A stretch of DNA of 16,604 nucleotides from Taibaiella sp. (GCA_019454705.1 JACFNS010000013.1:1-16604), one strand, 5' to 3'; shown: positions 1 to 8,375, numbered from the stretch's first letter. Numbers and translations are program-made. Notes: generated by a model from the sequence alone, not told the origin.

Positions 1-916
1 CTTCGGCCTGGGTGAAGTGGGCGCTATATCCTACTATGATGTTACGTTGGAGAGTATGATGGCAGAACTGGATAATAAACGCGCTGCCATTGAACGATAC
101 GCCATGACCAATCCGGAGCGCTTCTGGCATTTTCTGCACCACCTAATGCCGGGGCAAAACTTCCTGATGGCGGCGCTGGACATAGCAGCCTGGGACCTGT
201 TTGCCAAAATGCGTGGCAAACCTTTGTACGAAGTATTGGGGTTGAAATGGGAAAATACGCCTATTACCGATTATACCATCGGTATTGACACACCTGATAA
301 AATGCTGCAAAAGCTGAAAGAAAATCCCTGGCCGCTGTATAAAGTGAAGATGGGCCGGCCTGATGATATAGATATCGTTCGCGCTATACGCAATAATACA
401 AATGCCGCTATAAGGGTAGATGCCAATGAGGGCTGGAACTTTGAAGAAGCAAAACAGATATTGCCGGAATTAGTAAAACTGGGAGTGCATATGGTGGAAC
501 AGCCCCTGCACCGCGATGCTACAGAAGAACAAAAGGAATTGAAAGCCATATCCCCACTACCACTATTTGCCGACGAAAGCTGCCGGGAAGAAAAGGATGT
601 TCGTCCCTGTGCGGAAGGGTTTCATGGTGTCAATATAAAATTAACCAAGTGTGGCGGTATCACACCTGCACTAAGGATGATAGATGAAGCAAAAAAACTG
701 GGATTAAAAACCATGATAGGCGCTATGTGCGAGGCCACAATCGGCTCGGCTGCTATAGCCAACCTGCTGCCTCTGCTGGACGAGGTAGATGCTGACGGCC
801 CGCTGTTGCTGAAGGAAGACATGGCTAACGGCCTGACATATAGCAACGGCATCATCAACCTGAGCGGCGAACCGGGATTGGGAGTACGGTTTACAGGGAA
901 AAAGTTTGAAAAATAA
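1..916 (+). CDS. Dipeptide epimerase (L-Ala-D/L-Glu epimerase type), enolase superfamily, 5' end missing
   Basis: This gene enters from the left edge; the frame is open from base 2 and reads FGLGEVGAISYYDVT, so the GTG at 17 is an internal Val codon and not a start. About 304 residues remain of a usual 340-370. Counting the codon at 17 as residue 1, the barrel carries the enolase-superfamily catalytic set: KxK (K109, K111), the metal ligands D135 (VDAN), E161 (VEQP) and D187 (ADES), and the opposite-face KxxK (K208, K211). The DAD triplet at 258-260 before GPLLL matches the DxD that binds the dipeptide ammonium group in Ala-Glu epimerases, and sets it apart from muconate cycloisomerases. Such enzymes epimerise L-Ala-D-Glu from murein turnover in the cytoplasm. 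murB follows 30 bases later on the same strand, which fits a cell-wall role. Substrate choice within dipeptides is not settled by the sequence. Confidence 0.88.
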   Translation, partial: FGLGEVGAISYYDVTLESMMAELDNKRAAIERYAMTNPERFWHFLHHLMPGQNFLMAALDIAAWDLFAKMRGKPLYEVLGLKWENTPITDYTIGIDTPDKMLQKLKENPWPLYKVKMGRPDDIDIVRAIRNNTNAAIRVDANEGWNFEEAKQILPELVKLGVHMVEQPLHRDATEEQKELKAISPLPLFADESCREEKDVRPCAEGFHGVNIKLTKCGGITPALRMIDEAKKLGLKTMIGAMCEATIGSAAIANLLPLLDEVDADGPLLLKEDMANGLTYSNGIINLSGEPGLGVRFTGKKFEK

Positions 917-946
917 ATCGGGGCTCTATTTCTATTTTTGCTACTT

Positions 947-1954
947 ATGCAGGTACAGGATAATATCTCGCTAAGACCATATAATACATTCGGCATAGAT
1001 GCTCAAGCCGAATATTTCATGCAACTGACCGATACAAACCAGTTAGCAGAAATAGCTACATCATGGCACGGTGAAAAACATGTGATAGGTGGGGGCAGTA
1101 ATATACTACTTACAAAGGATGTAGAGGGTATCACCATCCTGAATTGCCTGAAAGGGATTGAACAGGTAAAAGAAGACGAAAACCATGTATGGCTGAAAGT
1201 GGCATCTGGCGAAGTATGGCATGAGTTGGTGATGTATGCGATTGACCATGAATGGGCAGGTATAGAAAACCTGGCTTTAATACCCGGAACAGTAGGCGCA
1301 GCTCCCATGCAGAATATAGGCGCTTACGGTGTGGAGGTAAAAGAAGCAATAGAGGAAGTAACATGTTGGCACTGGGAAGAACAACGGTATATAACGCTTA
1401 ACAATGCGCAATGCCGGTTTGGATATAGGGACAGCATATTCAAGCACGAACTGAAAGGCAAGGTATTTATTACGTATGTCGTGTTCAGGCTGAATAAAAG
1501 AGCAACGTTTAACACGTCTTACGGAGCTATCAGCCAGCAGCTGGAAAAAATGGGCGTTACAGAATTATCGATAAAGGCCATCGCTGATGCCGTGATAGCC
1601 ATACGCAGCAGTAAGCTACCGGATCCTAAATTGATGGGTAACGCTGGGAGTTTTTTTAAAAACCCCTCTGTCAGCAAGCTGCAATATGACAAACTACAGC
1701 TACAATATCCCGGCATACCGTCATACCCTATTGACGATACTCATGTAAAGGTACCTGCGGGATGGTTGATAGAACAGTGCGGACTGAAAGGATATTTAGC
1801 AGGGAATACCGCTGTTCACGATAAGCAGGCGCTGGTATTGGTGAATAAAGGACAGGCCAAGGGCAAAGAAGTATGGGAACTATCGGAAAAGGTTCTTCAA
1901 ACTGTGCAACAAAAATTTGGTATTACTTTGGAGCGGGAAGTGCAGGTGTGGTAA
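947..1954 (+). CDS. murB: UDP-N-acetylmuramate dehydrogenase (UDP-N-acetylenolpyruvoylglucosamine reductase)
   Basis: MurB reduces UDP-GlcNAc-enolpyruvate with NADPH and FAD to UDP-MurNAc, the second committed step of peptidoglycan synthesis in the cytoplasm. I take the ATG at 947 as start (335 residues); the frame also holds a TTG at 938, but ATG leads straight into the family start (NISLRPYNTFGI). The FAD domain shows GGGSNILL (48-55) and PGTVGAAPMQNIGAYG (113-128). Catalytic residues fit the E. coli set: R161 in YRDSIFK, S235 in GNAGSFFKNP and E331 in EREVQVW. The YRDS insertion marks it as type I MurB. AGWLIEQCGLKG and HDKQALVLVN are the usual C-terminal signatures. The tail is about a dozen residues shorter than in E. 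coli but keeps the catalytic Glu. It probably shares a transcript with the epimerase gene upstream. Its TAA directly abuts the stop codon of the convergent kinase gene. Confidence 0.96.
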   Translation: MQVQDNISLRPYNTFGIDAQAEYFMQLTDTNQLAEIATSWHGEKHVIGGGSNILLTKDVEGITILNCLKGIEQVKEDENHVWLKVASGEVWHELVMYAIDHEWAGIENLALIPGTVGAAPMQNIGAYGVEVKEAIEEVTCWHWEEQRYITLNNAQCRFGYRDSIFKHELKGKVFITYVVFRLNKRATFNTSYGAISQQLEKMGVTELSIKAIADAVIAIRSSKLPDPKLMGNAGSFFKNPSVSKLQYDKLQLQYPGIPSYPIDDTHVKVPAGWLIEQCGLKGYLAGNTAVHDKQALVLVNKGQAKGKEVWELSEKVLQTVQQKFGITLEREVQVW

Positions 1955-4900
1955 TTATACTTCGTCACTGTTTGCTAATGGCACAGTAATATAGAAAGTA
2001 GTGCCCTTGCCGGGTTGGGTTTCAAATCGTATCGTTCCTTTCCAAAACTCAATAATCTTTTTTGTCATAGCCAATCCAAGGCCGGTGCCTGAAGTCTTGG
2101 TAGTGAAGTAAGGTTGGAAAATCCTACCCACTGCTTCACCCTCGATACCTGTTCCATTATCTGTGAAAGCAATCAGCGCGTCGTCGCCTTCCTTGCTTAA
2201 ACTCACTTCTACCATGCCTTCACGTTCCGCAGGTATAGCCTGTACCGCATTCTCCAACAGGTTGTTGAATACACGTAATAACTGGCTCTTATCTGTATAC
2301 ACGTATAGTTTTTCTGCAAATGGTTTGAAACTTACAGTCACTTCGCTTTGATTTTTATACAGGTCAACTGTGCGTTGCAACAACTCGTTCAGGTCAAATT
2401 TTTCCGGGCGTGCCTCCGGCATCTTGGCGAAATCAGAAAACTCTGACGCGATATAGGAGAGGTTGTTGATTTGCTCTATCAGCGATTCTGACACCTTTTT
2501 AGCGAGTTCGTTAACATTTGGGTAGTTGTTACTCAAAGCCTGTTGCAGGTATTGTATATTCAGTTTCATGGGGGTAAGGGGGTTTTTAATTTCGTGCGCT
2601 ACCTGTTGCGCCATTTCGCGCCAGGCTCCTTCTCGTTCGCTCTGTGCCAGTAAGCGTGCATTCTCTTCCGCTTTCTTCACCATCTTGTTGTACTCGTTTA
2701 CCAACAATCCTATTTCATCGTCATAGGGCCAGCTCACAGGTTCATTTTTGCTCAGGCTGAAACGGCTGAAACTTTTTATTACTATACTAAGTGATTTAGT
2801 AATCCAGCGTGTGATAAATACCGTAAGTACACCTGAAAAAAGGAATACAAACGCATACAGGTTTATAAGACCGACCAATATGCTTGATATCTGAAAATTC
2901 AATTCCTTCCCAGATGAGAAGAACGGCACATTTATATAACCAAGAGTCAACCCATCTTTATTACGTATAGGTTTATAACATGATACATAAGATAATTTGC
3001 CGATGTACTCATCCTGTATCAGGAACTGGTTGCCGTGTTCGTTCAATTCATAATATGCATCGGGCGGAATAATCCGTGCAAATAAATTACGGTCATAAAT
3101 ATCTTCTTGTGAGGTAACATTCAATACCCCGCTGGCATGATAAATATTGATATCAATCTTTTGTGCATTAGACAGGCTGGTTATAAAATAGCGAAATGCC
3201 GTTGAAGCAGCCAGCCTGTTATACTCGTTATTTCCGTTGTCAGCCTTATTTTCTTTAAGATATTGCAATGTGGCTCGCTCAACTAATTGCATTACCAATT
3301 GCTGTTTTCTTCGGCTGTTTTGTTTGTACTGAAACGTAAAAAATAATATTGTAATCAGACCAATAATGATGAAAGAAATAAACACTATGCCCAGAAACGA
3401 GATATGTATTCGTCGGCGCAAAGTAAAATTTACCAGCTTCTCCTGCTTACCACTCCTGAGTACGAACAATAAATAAATGCGATAGAACACCGATATGAGC
3501 GAGAGCACCATCTGCATGCCAAACAAGTAAGAAAACAAGGTTATACTTTCTAACCATAACCTGTGATAACGAATAACAAATACCGTTTTATCGCCTTGTC
3601 TGTATTGCAGTTCAGAAGAACCTGAATACTCTGTGAACCTGTATTCTCCGGTAACAGTGTCAGACAGATAGGTTGGGAAATTATAATCGGTGGTTTGTGT
3701 CAGCAGCCTGTTGTTAACGTAAACAGCATATGAATACCCTTCTTCGTTTCTGCTGCCCACCACAGTTCCCGGTTGCAAAAGCTCCGGATAAACAGTTTCT
3801 CCCGTTGCTTCTTTAACAGCCATATCAATGAATACGAAACCAATAACTTCTGCGCGCCCTGTATCTGCCTGTGTAATTGGGATCTGCGCCAGGTAATATC
3901 TTCCCTCCTGTGCATTCTCACGATAATATAAATGTCTTGTAAGGGTTGGTTCTCCTGTTCTAACCTGCGCTACAAGAGTATTATAACTAAGGGTATCATT
4001 ATTGTACAGACTCCTGCCCTTATCGTCAAAAATGAGCAGGCGAGATTGATACTTATTCATGTGCCCACCCAAATACAACGCATCAAACCTTTCATCTATT
4101 TCTTTTCTGCCATTTTTATCAGGGTGAAGAATAAATGATTTCAGCACAGGATCATCAACAATGTTATCTGATACTGCTCTGAAAGTAAACTCTGTCACAT
4201 CGTCCCTCTGTTGCAAGGCTTTTTCGGCAAATGCCAATCTAGCATCTCGCTCTTTAACATAGTTGAAATACTGTAGTATGCCGGTGCTGAATGCGAATAT
4301 GAAAGCACACCAGAATATCATTTGAGGAGAGTAGAGGTCTGAAACAGGCTGCAACTGAGGAATATCCAGCAGTATGATAAATATAACCAGGCCCAGCAAT
4401 AAGAGGTATGAAACAAGTAGCGGCGTCACTGTATCGCTTGCCCATATCATTATCACACCCATAGCAGCCATTAGCAAATACTTCAGCCAGTTATTAGCTA
4501 TTAATATCCTGAGCTGTACGCTGAACAAGTAACCGACCATAAAGGAGGTAACTGTGATGACAGCTACAATAAATAAGCCGGTAATAGTATAAGTAGATAT
4601 CGTATAGAAATGACTTACATCGAAAGAAATATTAGAGTCGGTAATAAGTGAGCTGACAATATTGATGTAACCAAACGAATAAAGAAAAAATGCTACGATC
4701 ACAACTATCGACAACAAAAATTTCATGCCTGATGAGAAGTTGATATCCTTCAATATATCGTATCGTGCATGACGGACAATGAATATGACTATCCACAAAA
4801 ACAGCAACGCATTCAGCAACAGTTGCCCAAGGGAACTAAGCATTGTACTACTGGCATATAATTGCGGCCTGAACAGAGGCAATACATCCAGATTGAAAGG

Positions 4901-5689
4901 CAGACCGAACTGATATGTAAGTAGCCTGAACACCCCAAGGACAACAACCAGCAACAAGAAGCCGTGCCAGAAGGATTTATTACGGGTATAATATGTAGTA
5001 ATTAACTGGAACCAAAATATTGTAATCAACAGGCCTGTAAGTATAAGTCCTATAATTGCAATACCGGGGGGCCACTCCGGCAAGGTGTCCGGGTTGAACT
5101 GCAAGTGAAAAACAGACTTGCCATTACTATTGACAACAGGATAACTACCCGGGATTCTCCTGGGAGAAACGACCGTATTCAAGGGAATGTAGGGTGCTGC
5201 TTCAAAAGAAGAATGCAGGTAGGTATTTTCAAACGGATATGTGGTAACAATAGGAAAAAGAACTACTAGTTTTTGTTCAGGCTTTGTACTGTCCAACTGC
5301 AGACACACTTTCACAAATTTTCCTCTTTCGGTATAGTACAAACCCTCTTCTCCAATAGGTGCGGGCGGACGATCGCAATCAGCCAGCAGTTTATTGGTAT
5401 TCCAAAAGATAATGGTGTCGTTCCGATAGGCATACAGGCTGTAAGGTTGCCCCACGAGCCTGTCTACATCATATCCTTCCAGTGTACCTTCAAATATTCT
5501 GGCAACGAGCCCGTCATTGTTTAGAAGCAGGGCAAATGCATCTTCTTTTTGCTGTAAATCGCGCTGAACAGCAGCAGCCATGCTGGCGGGCGTTACCGAC
5601 CGACGAGCCTGGTAATAACGAGCGATTGCCAGCCCCCACAACAGCAGAGCCAGTAGCAGCCAACCTTTGTATGGATAGCGTTTGAACAC
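1955..5689 (-). CDS. Very large multi-spanning sensor histidine kinase, NtrY-like C-terminus
   Basis: A 1244-residue membrane kinase. Hydrophobic segments suggest about 12 membrane spans: near 9-24, a cluster of eight or so from 207 to 475, then about 713-744, 762-786 and 933-960. Three hydrophilic blocks (25-206, 480-710, 790-930) lie between spans and are candidate sensor domains; the last sits where double-Cache-like folds usually lie. A HAMP-like linker (961-1010) leads to the H-box AHEIKNPLTPMKL with phosphoacceptor H1032, then N-box NNLLENAVQ (1142-1150), G1 box DNGTGIEG (1177-1184) and G2 box GTGLGLA (1201-1207). The H-box is of the NtrY type. The start is GTG at 5689; an in-frame TGA lies immediately upstream and the next Met is residue 37, after the first span. 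mazG ends four bases before it, so the two are probably translationally coupled. No response regulator gene is in the window. Kinase identity is certain; the ligand is unknown. Confidence 0.92.
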   Translation of the reverse strand: MFKRYPYKGWLLLALLLWGLAIARYYQARRSVTPASMAAAVQRDLQQKEDAFALLLNNDGLVARIFEGTLEGYDVDRLVGQPYSLYAYRNDTIIFWNTNKLLADCDRPPAPIGEEGLYYTERGKFVKVCLQLDSTKPEQKLVVLFPIVTTYPFENTYLHSSFEAAPYIPLNTVVSPRRIPGSYPVVNSNGKSVFHLQFNPDTLPEWPPGIAIIGLILTGLLITIFWFQLITTYYTRNKSFWHGFLLLVVVLGVFRLLTYQFGLPFNLDVLPLFRPQLYASSTMLSSLGQLLLNALLFLWIVIFIVRHARYDILKDINFSSGMKFLLSIVVIVAFFLYSFGYINIVSSLITDSNISFDVSHFYTISTYTITGLFIVAVITVTSFMVGYLFSVQLRILIANNWLKYLLMAAMGVIMIWASDTVTPLLVSYLLLLGLVIFIILLDIPQLQPVSDLYSPQMIFWCAFIFAFSTGILQYFNYVKERDARLAFAEKALQQRDDVTEFTFRAVSDNIVDDPVLKSFILHPDKNGRKEIDERFDALYLGGHMNKYQSRLLIFDDKGRSLYNNDTLSYNTLVAQVRTGEPTLTRHLYYRENAQEGRYYLAQIPITQADTGRAEVIGFVFIDMAVKEATGETVYPELLQPGTVVGSRNEEGYSYAVYVNNRLLTQTTDYNFPTYLSDTVTGEYRFTEYSGSSELQYRQGDKTVFVIRYHRLWLESITLFSYLFGMQMVLSLISVFYRIYLLFVLRSGKQEKLVNFTLRRRIHISFLGIVFISFIIIGLITILFFTFQYKQNSRRKQQLVMQLVERATLQYLKENKADNGNNEYNRLAASTAFRYFITSLSNAQKIDINIYHASGVLNVTSQEDIYDRNLFARIIPPDAYYELNEHGNQFLIQDEYIGKLSYVSCYKPIRNKDGLTLGYINVPFFSSGKELNFQISSILVGLINLYAFVFLFSGVLTVFITRWITKSLSIVIKSFSRFSLSKNEPVSWPYDDEIGLLVNEYNKMVKKAEENARLLAQSEREGAWREMAQQVAHEIKNPLTPMKLNIQYLQQALSNNYPNVNELAKKVSESLIEQINNLSYIASEFSDFAKMPEARPEKFDLNELLQRTVDLYKNQSEVTVSFKPFAEKLYVYTDKSQLLRVFNNLLENAVQAIPAEREGMVEVSLSKEGDDALIAFTDNGTGIEGEAVGRIFQPYFTTKTSGTGLGLAMTKKIIEFWKGTIRFETQPGKGTTFYITVPLANSDEV

Positions 5690-5693
5690 TCAG

Positions 5694-6479
5694 TTATTCT
5701 ATTTCTTTTGCCCTGTTCCATAAGGCGTCCATTTCCTCCAGCGTCATATCCTTCAATGCCTTATGTTGTTCAGCGGCCATATTTTCAATATACTGAAAAC
5801 GGCGTATGAATTTTTTATTGGTTTTTTCCAACGCCTGTTCAGGGTCTACATTTACAAAGCGTGCATAGTTCACCAATGCGAATATCACGTCTCCAAATTC
5901 TTCTTCTATCTTTTCTTCCCGGCCAATATCTACAGCTTCGTACAATTCCTGTATTTCTTCGTCTACTTTCTCCCTTACCTGCTCCACCGTATCCCATTCA
6001 AAACCCACTTGCCTGGTCTTGCCTTGCAAGCGCAATGCTTTTACTACGGCAGGCAGCGATTGCGGCACACCGCTTAATATTGATTTCTTGCCTTCTTTCA
6101 GCTTCAACTGTTCCCAGTTCTGCTCTACCTGTTGCGCATCTGCCACCTGCACATGGCTGTATATATGCGGGTGACGGGATACCAGTTTATTGCACACCCC
6201 TTCTATCACATCATCCAGTGTAAAGAGGTTTTTCTCCGAACCTATCTTGCTATAAAAGATAATATGCAACAGTAAATCACCCAGTTCTTCTTTTATACCC
6301 TGCCAGTCGTCTTCTGTTATCGCATCAGCAAGTTCGTAGGTTTCTTCTATGGTCTGAATCCTCAATGTTTGCGCTGTCTGCTTTTTGTCCCAGGGGCATT
6401 GCTCCCTCAGTTCATCCATTATTCTCCTCAGCCTTTCCAGCGATTTTGCGTACTCCATGCTGTCTATTTTTCCTGCCAT
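5694..6479 (-). CDS. mazG: Nucleoside triphosphate pyrophosphohydrolase MazG
   Basis: MazG hydrolyses NTPs and dNTPs to the monophosphate and pyrophosphate, and is linked to clearing aberrant nucleotides and to damping (p)ppGpp in E. coli. The 261 residues hold two tandem MazG domains. The first has CPWDKKQT (28-35), EETYEL (45-50) and EELGD (64-68) followed by KLVSRHPH (98-105). The second has VGFEWD (158-163), EEIQEL (174-179) and EEEFGD (192-197), supplying the EExxE plus ExxD metal-binding pattern. The C-terminal LEEMDALWNRAK is typical. With the ATG at 6479 the gene overlaps the 3' end of ubiX by 16 bases; the ATG at 6458 (residue 8) would leave a 5-base gap, has AGGA about 10 bases upstream, and gives the family's usual N-terminal length, so it is a serious alternative. 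It lies between ubiX and the kinase in one operon. Confidence 0.96.
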   Translation of the reverse strand: MAGKIDSMEYAKSLERLRRIMDELREQCPWDKKQTAQTLRIQTIEETYELADAITEDDWQGIKEELGDLLLHIIFYSKIGSEKNLFTLDDVIEGVCNKLVSRHPHIYSHVQVADAQQVEQNWEQLKLKEGKKSILSGVPQSLPAVVKALRLQGKTRQVGFEWDTVEQVREKVDEEIQELYEAVDIGREEKIEEEFGDVIFALVNYARFVNVDPEQALEKTNKKFIRRFQYIENMAAEQHKALKDMTLEEMDALWNRAKEIE

Positions 6480-7021
6480 TTATATCCGTCCACATTTAAT
6501 CCCGTTAATTTCAATACACGATATACCACGGTGTAAGCCACTTCTTCCATCGTTTGCGGACTGCTGTAAAACGATGGTGTTGCCGGGCAAATAATACCCC
6601 CGGCCTCTGTTACAGCGGTCATATTTTTTAGTTGTATCAAATTGTATGGTGTTTCGCGCACTACGCATATCAACATCCTGCGTTCTTTCAGCATTACATC
6701 GGCGGCACGTGTCACCAGGTCGTTACTGATACCGGAGGCTATACGCCCAACAGTGCCCATACTACAGGGGCAAATAATCAATGCTTCGTAAGTAGAACTG
6801 CCCGATGCGAAGGGTGCCATAAAATCATTTTTCCCCCATACTTTGAAAGGGTAATCTTTATAGGCTTCATTACCTAACTCGTATTGCCACACTGTATAGG
6901 CATTGTCCGACCATACCACACTCACCTCCTCCAACTGGTCGCCCAATTGCTGCAATTTATCCAGTAACACTTTGGCATAAATAGCCCCACTGGCACCCGT
7001 AACCGCCACAGCCAACTTCAT
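6464..7021 (-). CDS. ubiX: Flavin prenyltransferase UbiX
   Basis: UbiX joins dimethylallyl phosphate to FMN to make prenylated FMN, the cofactor of UbiD-type decarboxylases. The 185 residues are the usual length. Seen in order: the Rossmann-like start VAVTGASGAIYA (5-16), which binds FMN phosphate; VVWSDNA (35-41); ASGSSTYEALIICPCSMGT (72-90), where the PCSM segment is a family signature; GRIASGISNDLVTRAADV (92-109); RRMLICVVRETPYN (114-127); and CPATPSFYSSP (145-155). No UbiD partner is visible here; in an organism that makes menaquinone it could serve a UbiD-like decarboxylase elsewhere. It is the first gene of the ubiX-mazG-kinase operon, with a candidate promoter at 7056-7063. Its ATG forms CATATG with an ATG on the other strand, but that second ATG is probably not used. 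Confidence 0.95.
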   Translation of the reverse strand: MKLAVAVTGASGAIYAKVLLDKLQQLGDQLEEVSVVWSDNAYTVWQYELGNEAYKDYPFKVWGKNDFMAPFASGSSTYEALIICPCSMGTVGRIASGISNDLVTRAADVMLKERRMLICVVRETPYNLIQLKNMTAVTEAGGIICPATPSFYSSPQTMEEVAYTVVYRVLKLTGLNVDGYKWQEK

Positions 7022-7055
7022 ATGTTTATATTATATAATTATCACAAGACTTTAA

Positions 7056-7063
7056 CAAAGCTA
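7056..7063 (-). promoter_or_regulatory. Candidate Bacteroidota -10 element for ubiX
   Basis: On the - strand this reads TAGCTTTG, a full match to the Bacteroidota TAnnTTTG -10/-7 box. It lies 34 bases before the ubiX ATG, giving a leader of roughly 25-30 bases. I see no clear TTG-type -35 box at the expected distance, so this rests on the -10 match and position alone. Confidence 0.45.
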
Positions 7064-7105
7064 CATGGAAATAATCGTAAATTCGTAGGATTGAACTATT
7101 TGAAT

Positions 7106-7663
7106 ATGAAACAGGTAATGACGATACTGCTGGCGTTTATACTCTTTGCCGGCACAGCATTTGCAGGTGAAAAAGGTAAGGATGGCATCAACTGGATGAC
7201 ATGGGACGAGGTGCAGGTGGCCATGAAGAAACAACCTAAAAAAGTGTGGGTAGATGTATATACCGACTGGTGCGGCTGGTGCAAGGTGATGGACCGTAAA
7301 ACATTCAGTAACCCGGATGTTATTAAGTACATGAACGAACATTTTTACGCGGTAAAATTCAACGCTGAATCAAAGGAAGACGTAATGTTCATGGGCAAAA
7401 AATACAGCTTTGCGCCCGAGCATAATGCCAACGAACTGGCTGCAAAACTGATGAACGGGCAGATGTCTTACCCGACTTTTGTGTTTATGGAGGAAAACTT
7501 CCTTAACCATTCACCCATACCAGGCTACCAGCCGGTACCCCAAATGGAACTGATATTGAAATACCTGGCCGAGGGCAAATACAAAACTGTAAAGTTCGAC
7601 GAATACAGCAAAAATTTCCAACCAACATGGAAAGAAGGCGAACAAGCCCCTGTTAAAAGCTAG
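7106..7663 (+). CDS. Exported thioredoxin-fold protein with CGWC active site
   Basis: I chose the ATG at 7106 (185 residues) because it begins a clean signal peptide: MKQ, a hydrophobic core at 5-15, and an AFA-GEK cleavage site after residue 20. The frame runs open back to an ATG at 7022, but that would bury the signal under 28 polar residues. The mature protein has a thioredoxin core: VWVDVYTDWCGWCKVM with CxxC at C56 and C59, the strand AVKFNAE (82-88), and the cis-proline segment SYPTFVF with P123. The Trp before CGWC and the following DRKTFSNPDVIKYMNEHF resemble thioredoxin_7/DUF255-like proteins of the DsbD-c/TlpA neighbourhood. It is probably a periplasmic thiol-disulfide reductant or chaperone; the partner is unknown. 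It diverges from ubiX and converges on nth with 17 bases between stop codons and no visible terminator. Confidence 0.87.
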   Translation: MKQVMTILLAFILFAGTAFAGEKGKDGINWMTWDEVQVAMKKQPKKVWVDVYTDWCGWCKVMDRKTFSNPDVIKYMNEHFYAVKFNAESKEDVMFMGKKYSFAPEHNANELAAKLMNGQMSYPTFVFMEENFLNHSPIPGYQPVPQMELILKYLAEGKYKTVKFDEYSKNFQPTWKEGEQAPVKS

Positions 7664-7680
7664 TTTAATTTGGCAAGGCA

Positions 7681-8337
7681 TCACTGCTCCACAATATGCC
7701 TCATGTCAGATTTATAGAATTTACAAATACTCGTCAGCCCGCAGCGCTCACACTTTGGCCTGCGGGCTACGCATGTATAGCGGCCATGCAGTATCAGCCA
7801 GTGGTGCGCCTTGTGTATCAGTTCTTCGGGAATATTGGCCACTAATTGTTTCTCAGCCTGCAACACGTTTTTAGCGTTGGTAGTCAGCCCTATCCTTGCC
7901 GATACACGAAACACATGCGTATCTACTGCCATATTGGGTTGTTCAAATATCACTGAGGTAATAACATTAGCTGTTTTACGGCCAACTCCCGGCAATTTCA
8001 CTAACTCTTCTACAGTATCCGGCACTTCGCCATTGTAATCCTCTACCAGCATTTTGGCCATACCCATCAGGTGGCGGGTTTTGTTGTTGGCAAATGTTAC
8101 GCTGCGTATCAGTGGTTCTATATCTTCAAACTCAGCTTTAGCCAATAACTCCGGCGTAGGGAACTGCTTAAACAATTCGGGCGTAACTATATTCACACGC
8201 TTATCCGTACATTGGGCGGAAAGTATAACAGCCACCAGCAATTCGTAGGGATTCCTATAGTGCAGTTCTGTTTCTGCCACAGGCATATGTTCCTGAAACC
8301 AGTCTATAACGTATTGATACCGTTCCTTTTTAGTCAT
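7681..8337 (-). CDS. nth: Endonuclease III (DNA glycosylase/AP lyase)
   Basis: Nth removes oxidised pyrimidines from DNA and cuts the abasic site by beta-elimination in base excision repair. The 218 residues align along the whole E. coli enzyme, including the N-terminus, which supports the ATG at 8337. The helix-hairpin-helix is LPGVGRKTANV (115-125) with catalytic Lys K121; catalytic Asp D139 is in VDTHVFRVSARIGL. The C-terminal iron-sulfur loop has C189, C196, C199 and C205 in the exact C-x6-C-x2-C-x5-C spacing for a 4Fe-4S cluster. NGEVPDTVEEL and HHWLILHGRYTC are further family signatures. A short C-terminal tail extends about a dozen residues past the cluster. The msrB terminator lies directly against its start codon, so it must be expressed by readthrough or from a promoter hidden in or near that hairpin. 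Confidence 0.97.
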   Translation of the reverse strand: MTKKERYQYVIDWFQEHMPVAETELHYRNPYELLVAVILSAQCTDKRVNIVTPELFKQFPTPELLAKAEFEDIEPLIRSVTFANNKTRHLMGMAKMLVEDYNGEVPDTVEELVKLPGVGRKTANVITSVIFEQPNMAVDTHVFRVSARIGLTTNAKNVLQAEKQLVANIPEELIHKAHHWLILHGRYTCVARRPKCERCGLTSICKFYKSDMRHIVEQ

Positions 8338-8339
8338 AG

Positions 8340-8375
8340 AAAAAACCCGTTATTCTGCCTGCAAAATAACGGGTT
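8340..8375 (-). terminator. Intrinsic terminator of msrB, abutting the nth start
   Basis: A perfect 11-bp inverted repeat pairs 8344-8354 with 8365-8375 around a 10-base loop. Read on the - strand the second arm, ending GGGTT, continues into four more T residues, giving six T in a row. It lies 21 bases after the msrB stop codon. The T-run ends two bases before the nth ATG. On the + strand no T-run follows the stem, so it serves the leftward transcript. Confidence 0.85.

Noticed and set aside
7022..7105. N-terminal extension of the thioredoxin-like protein, with ATG forming CATATG back to back with the ubiX ATG
   Set aside because: The extension is polar, lies ahead of a perfect signal peptide beginning at 7106, and would leave no promoter or ribosome site for either gene.
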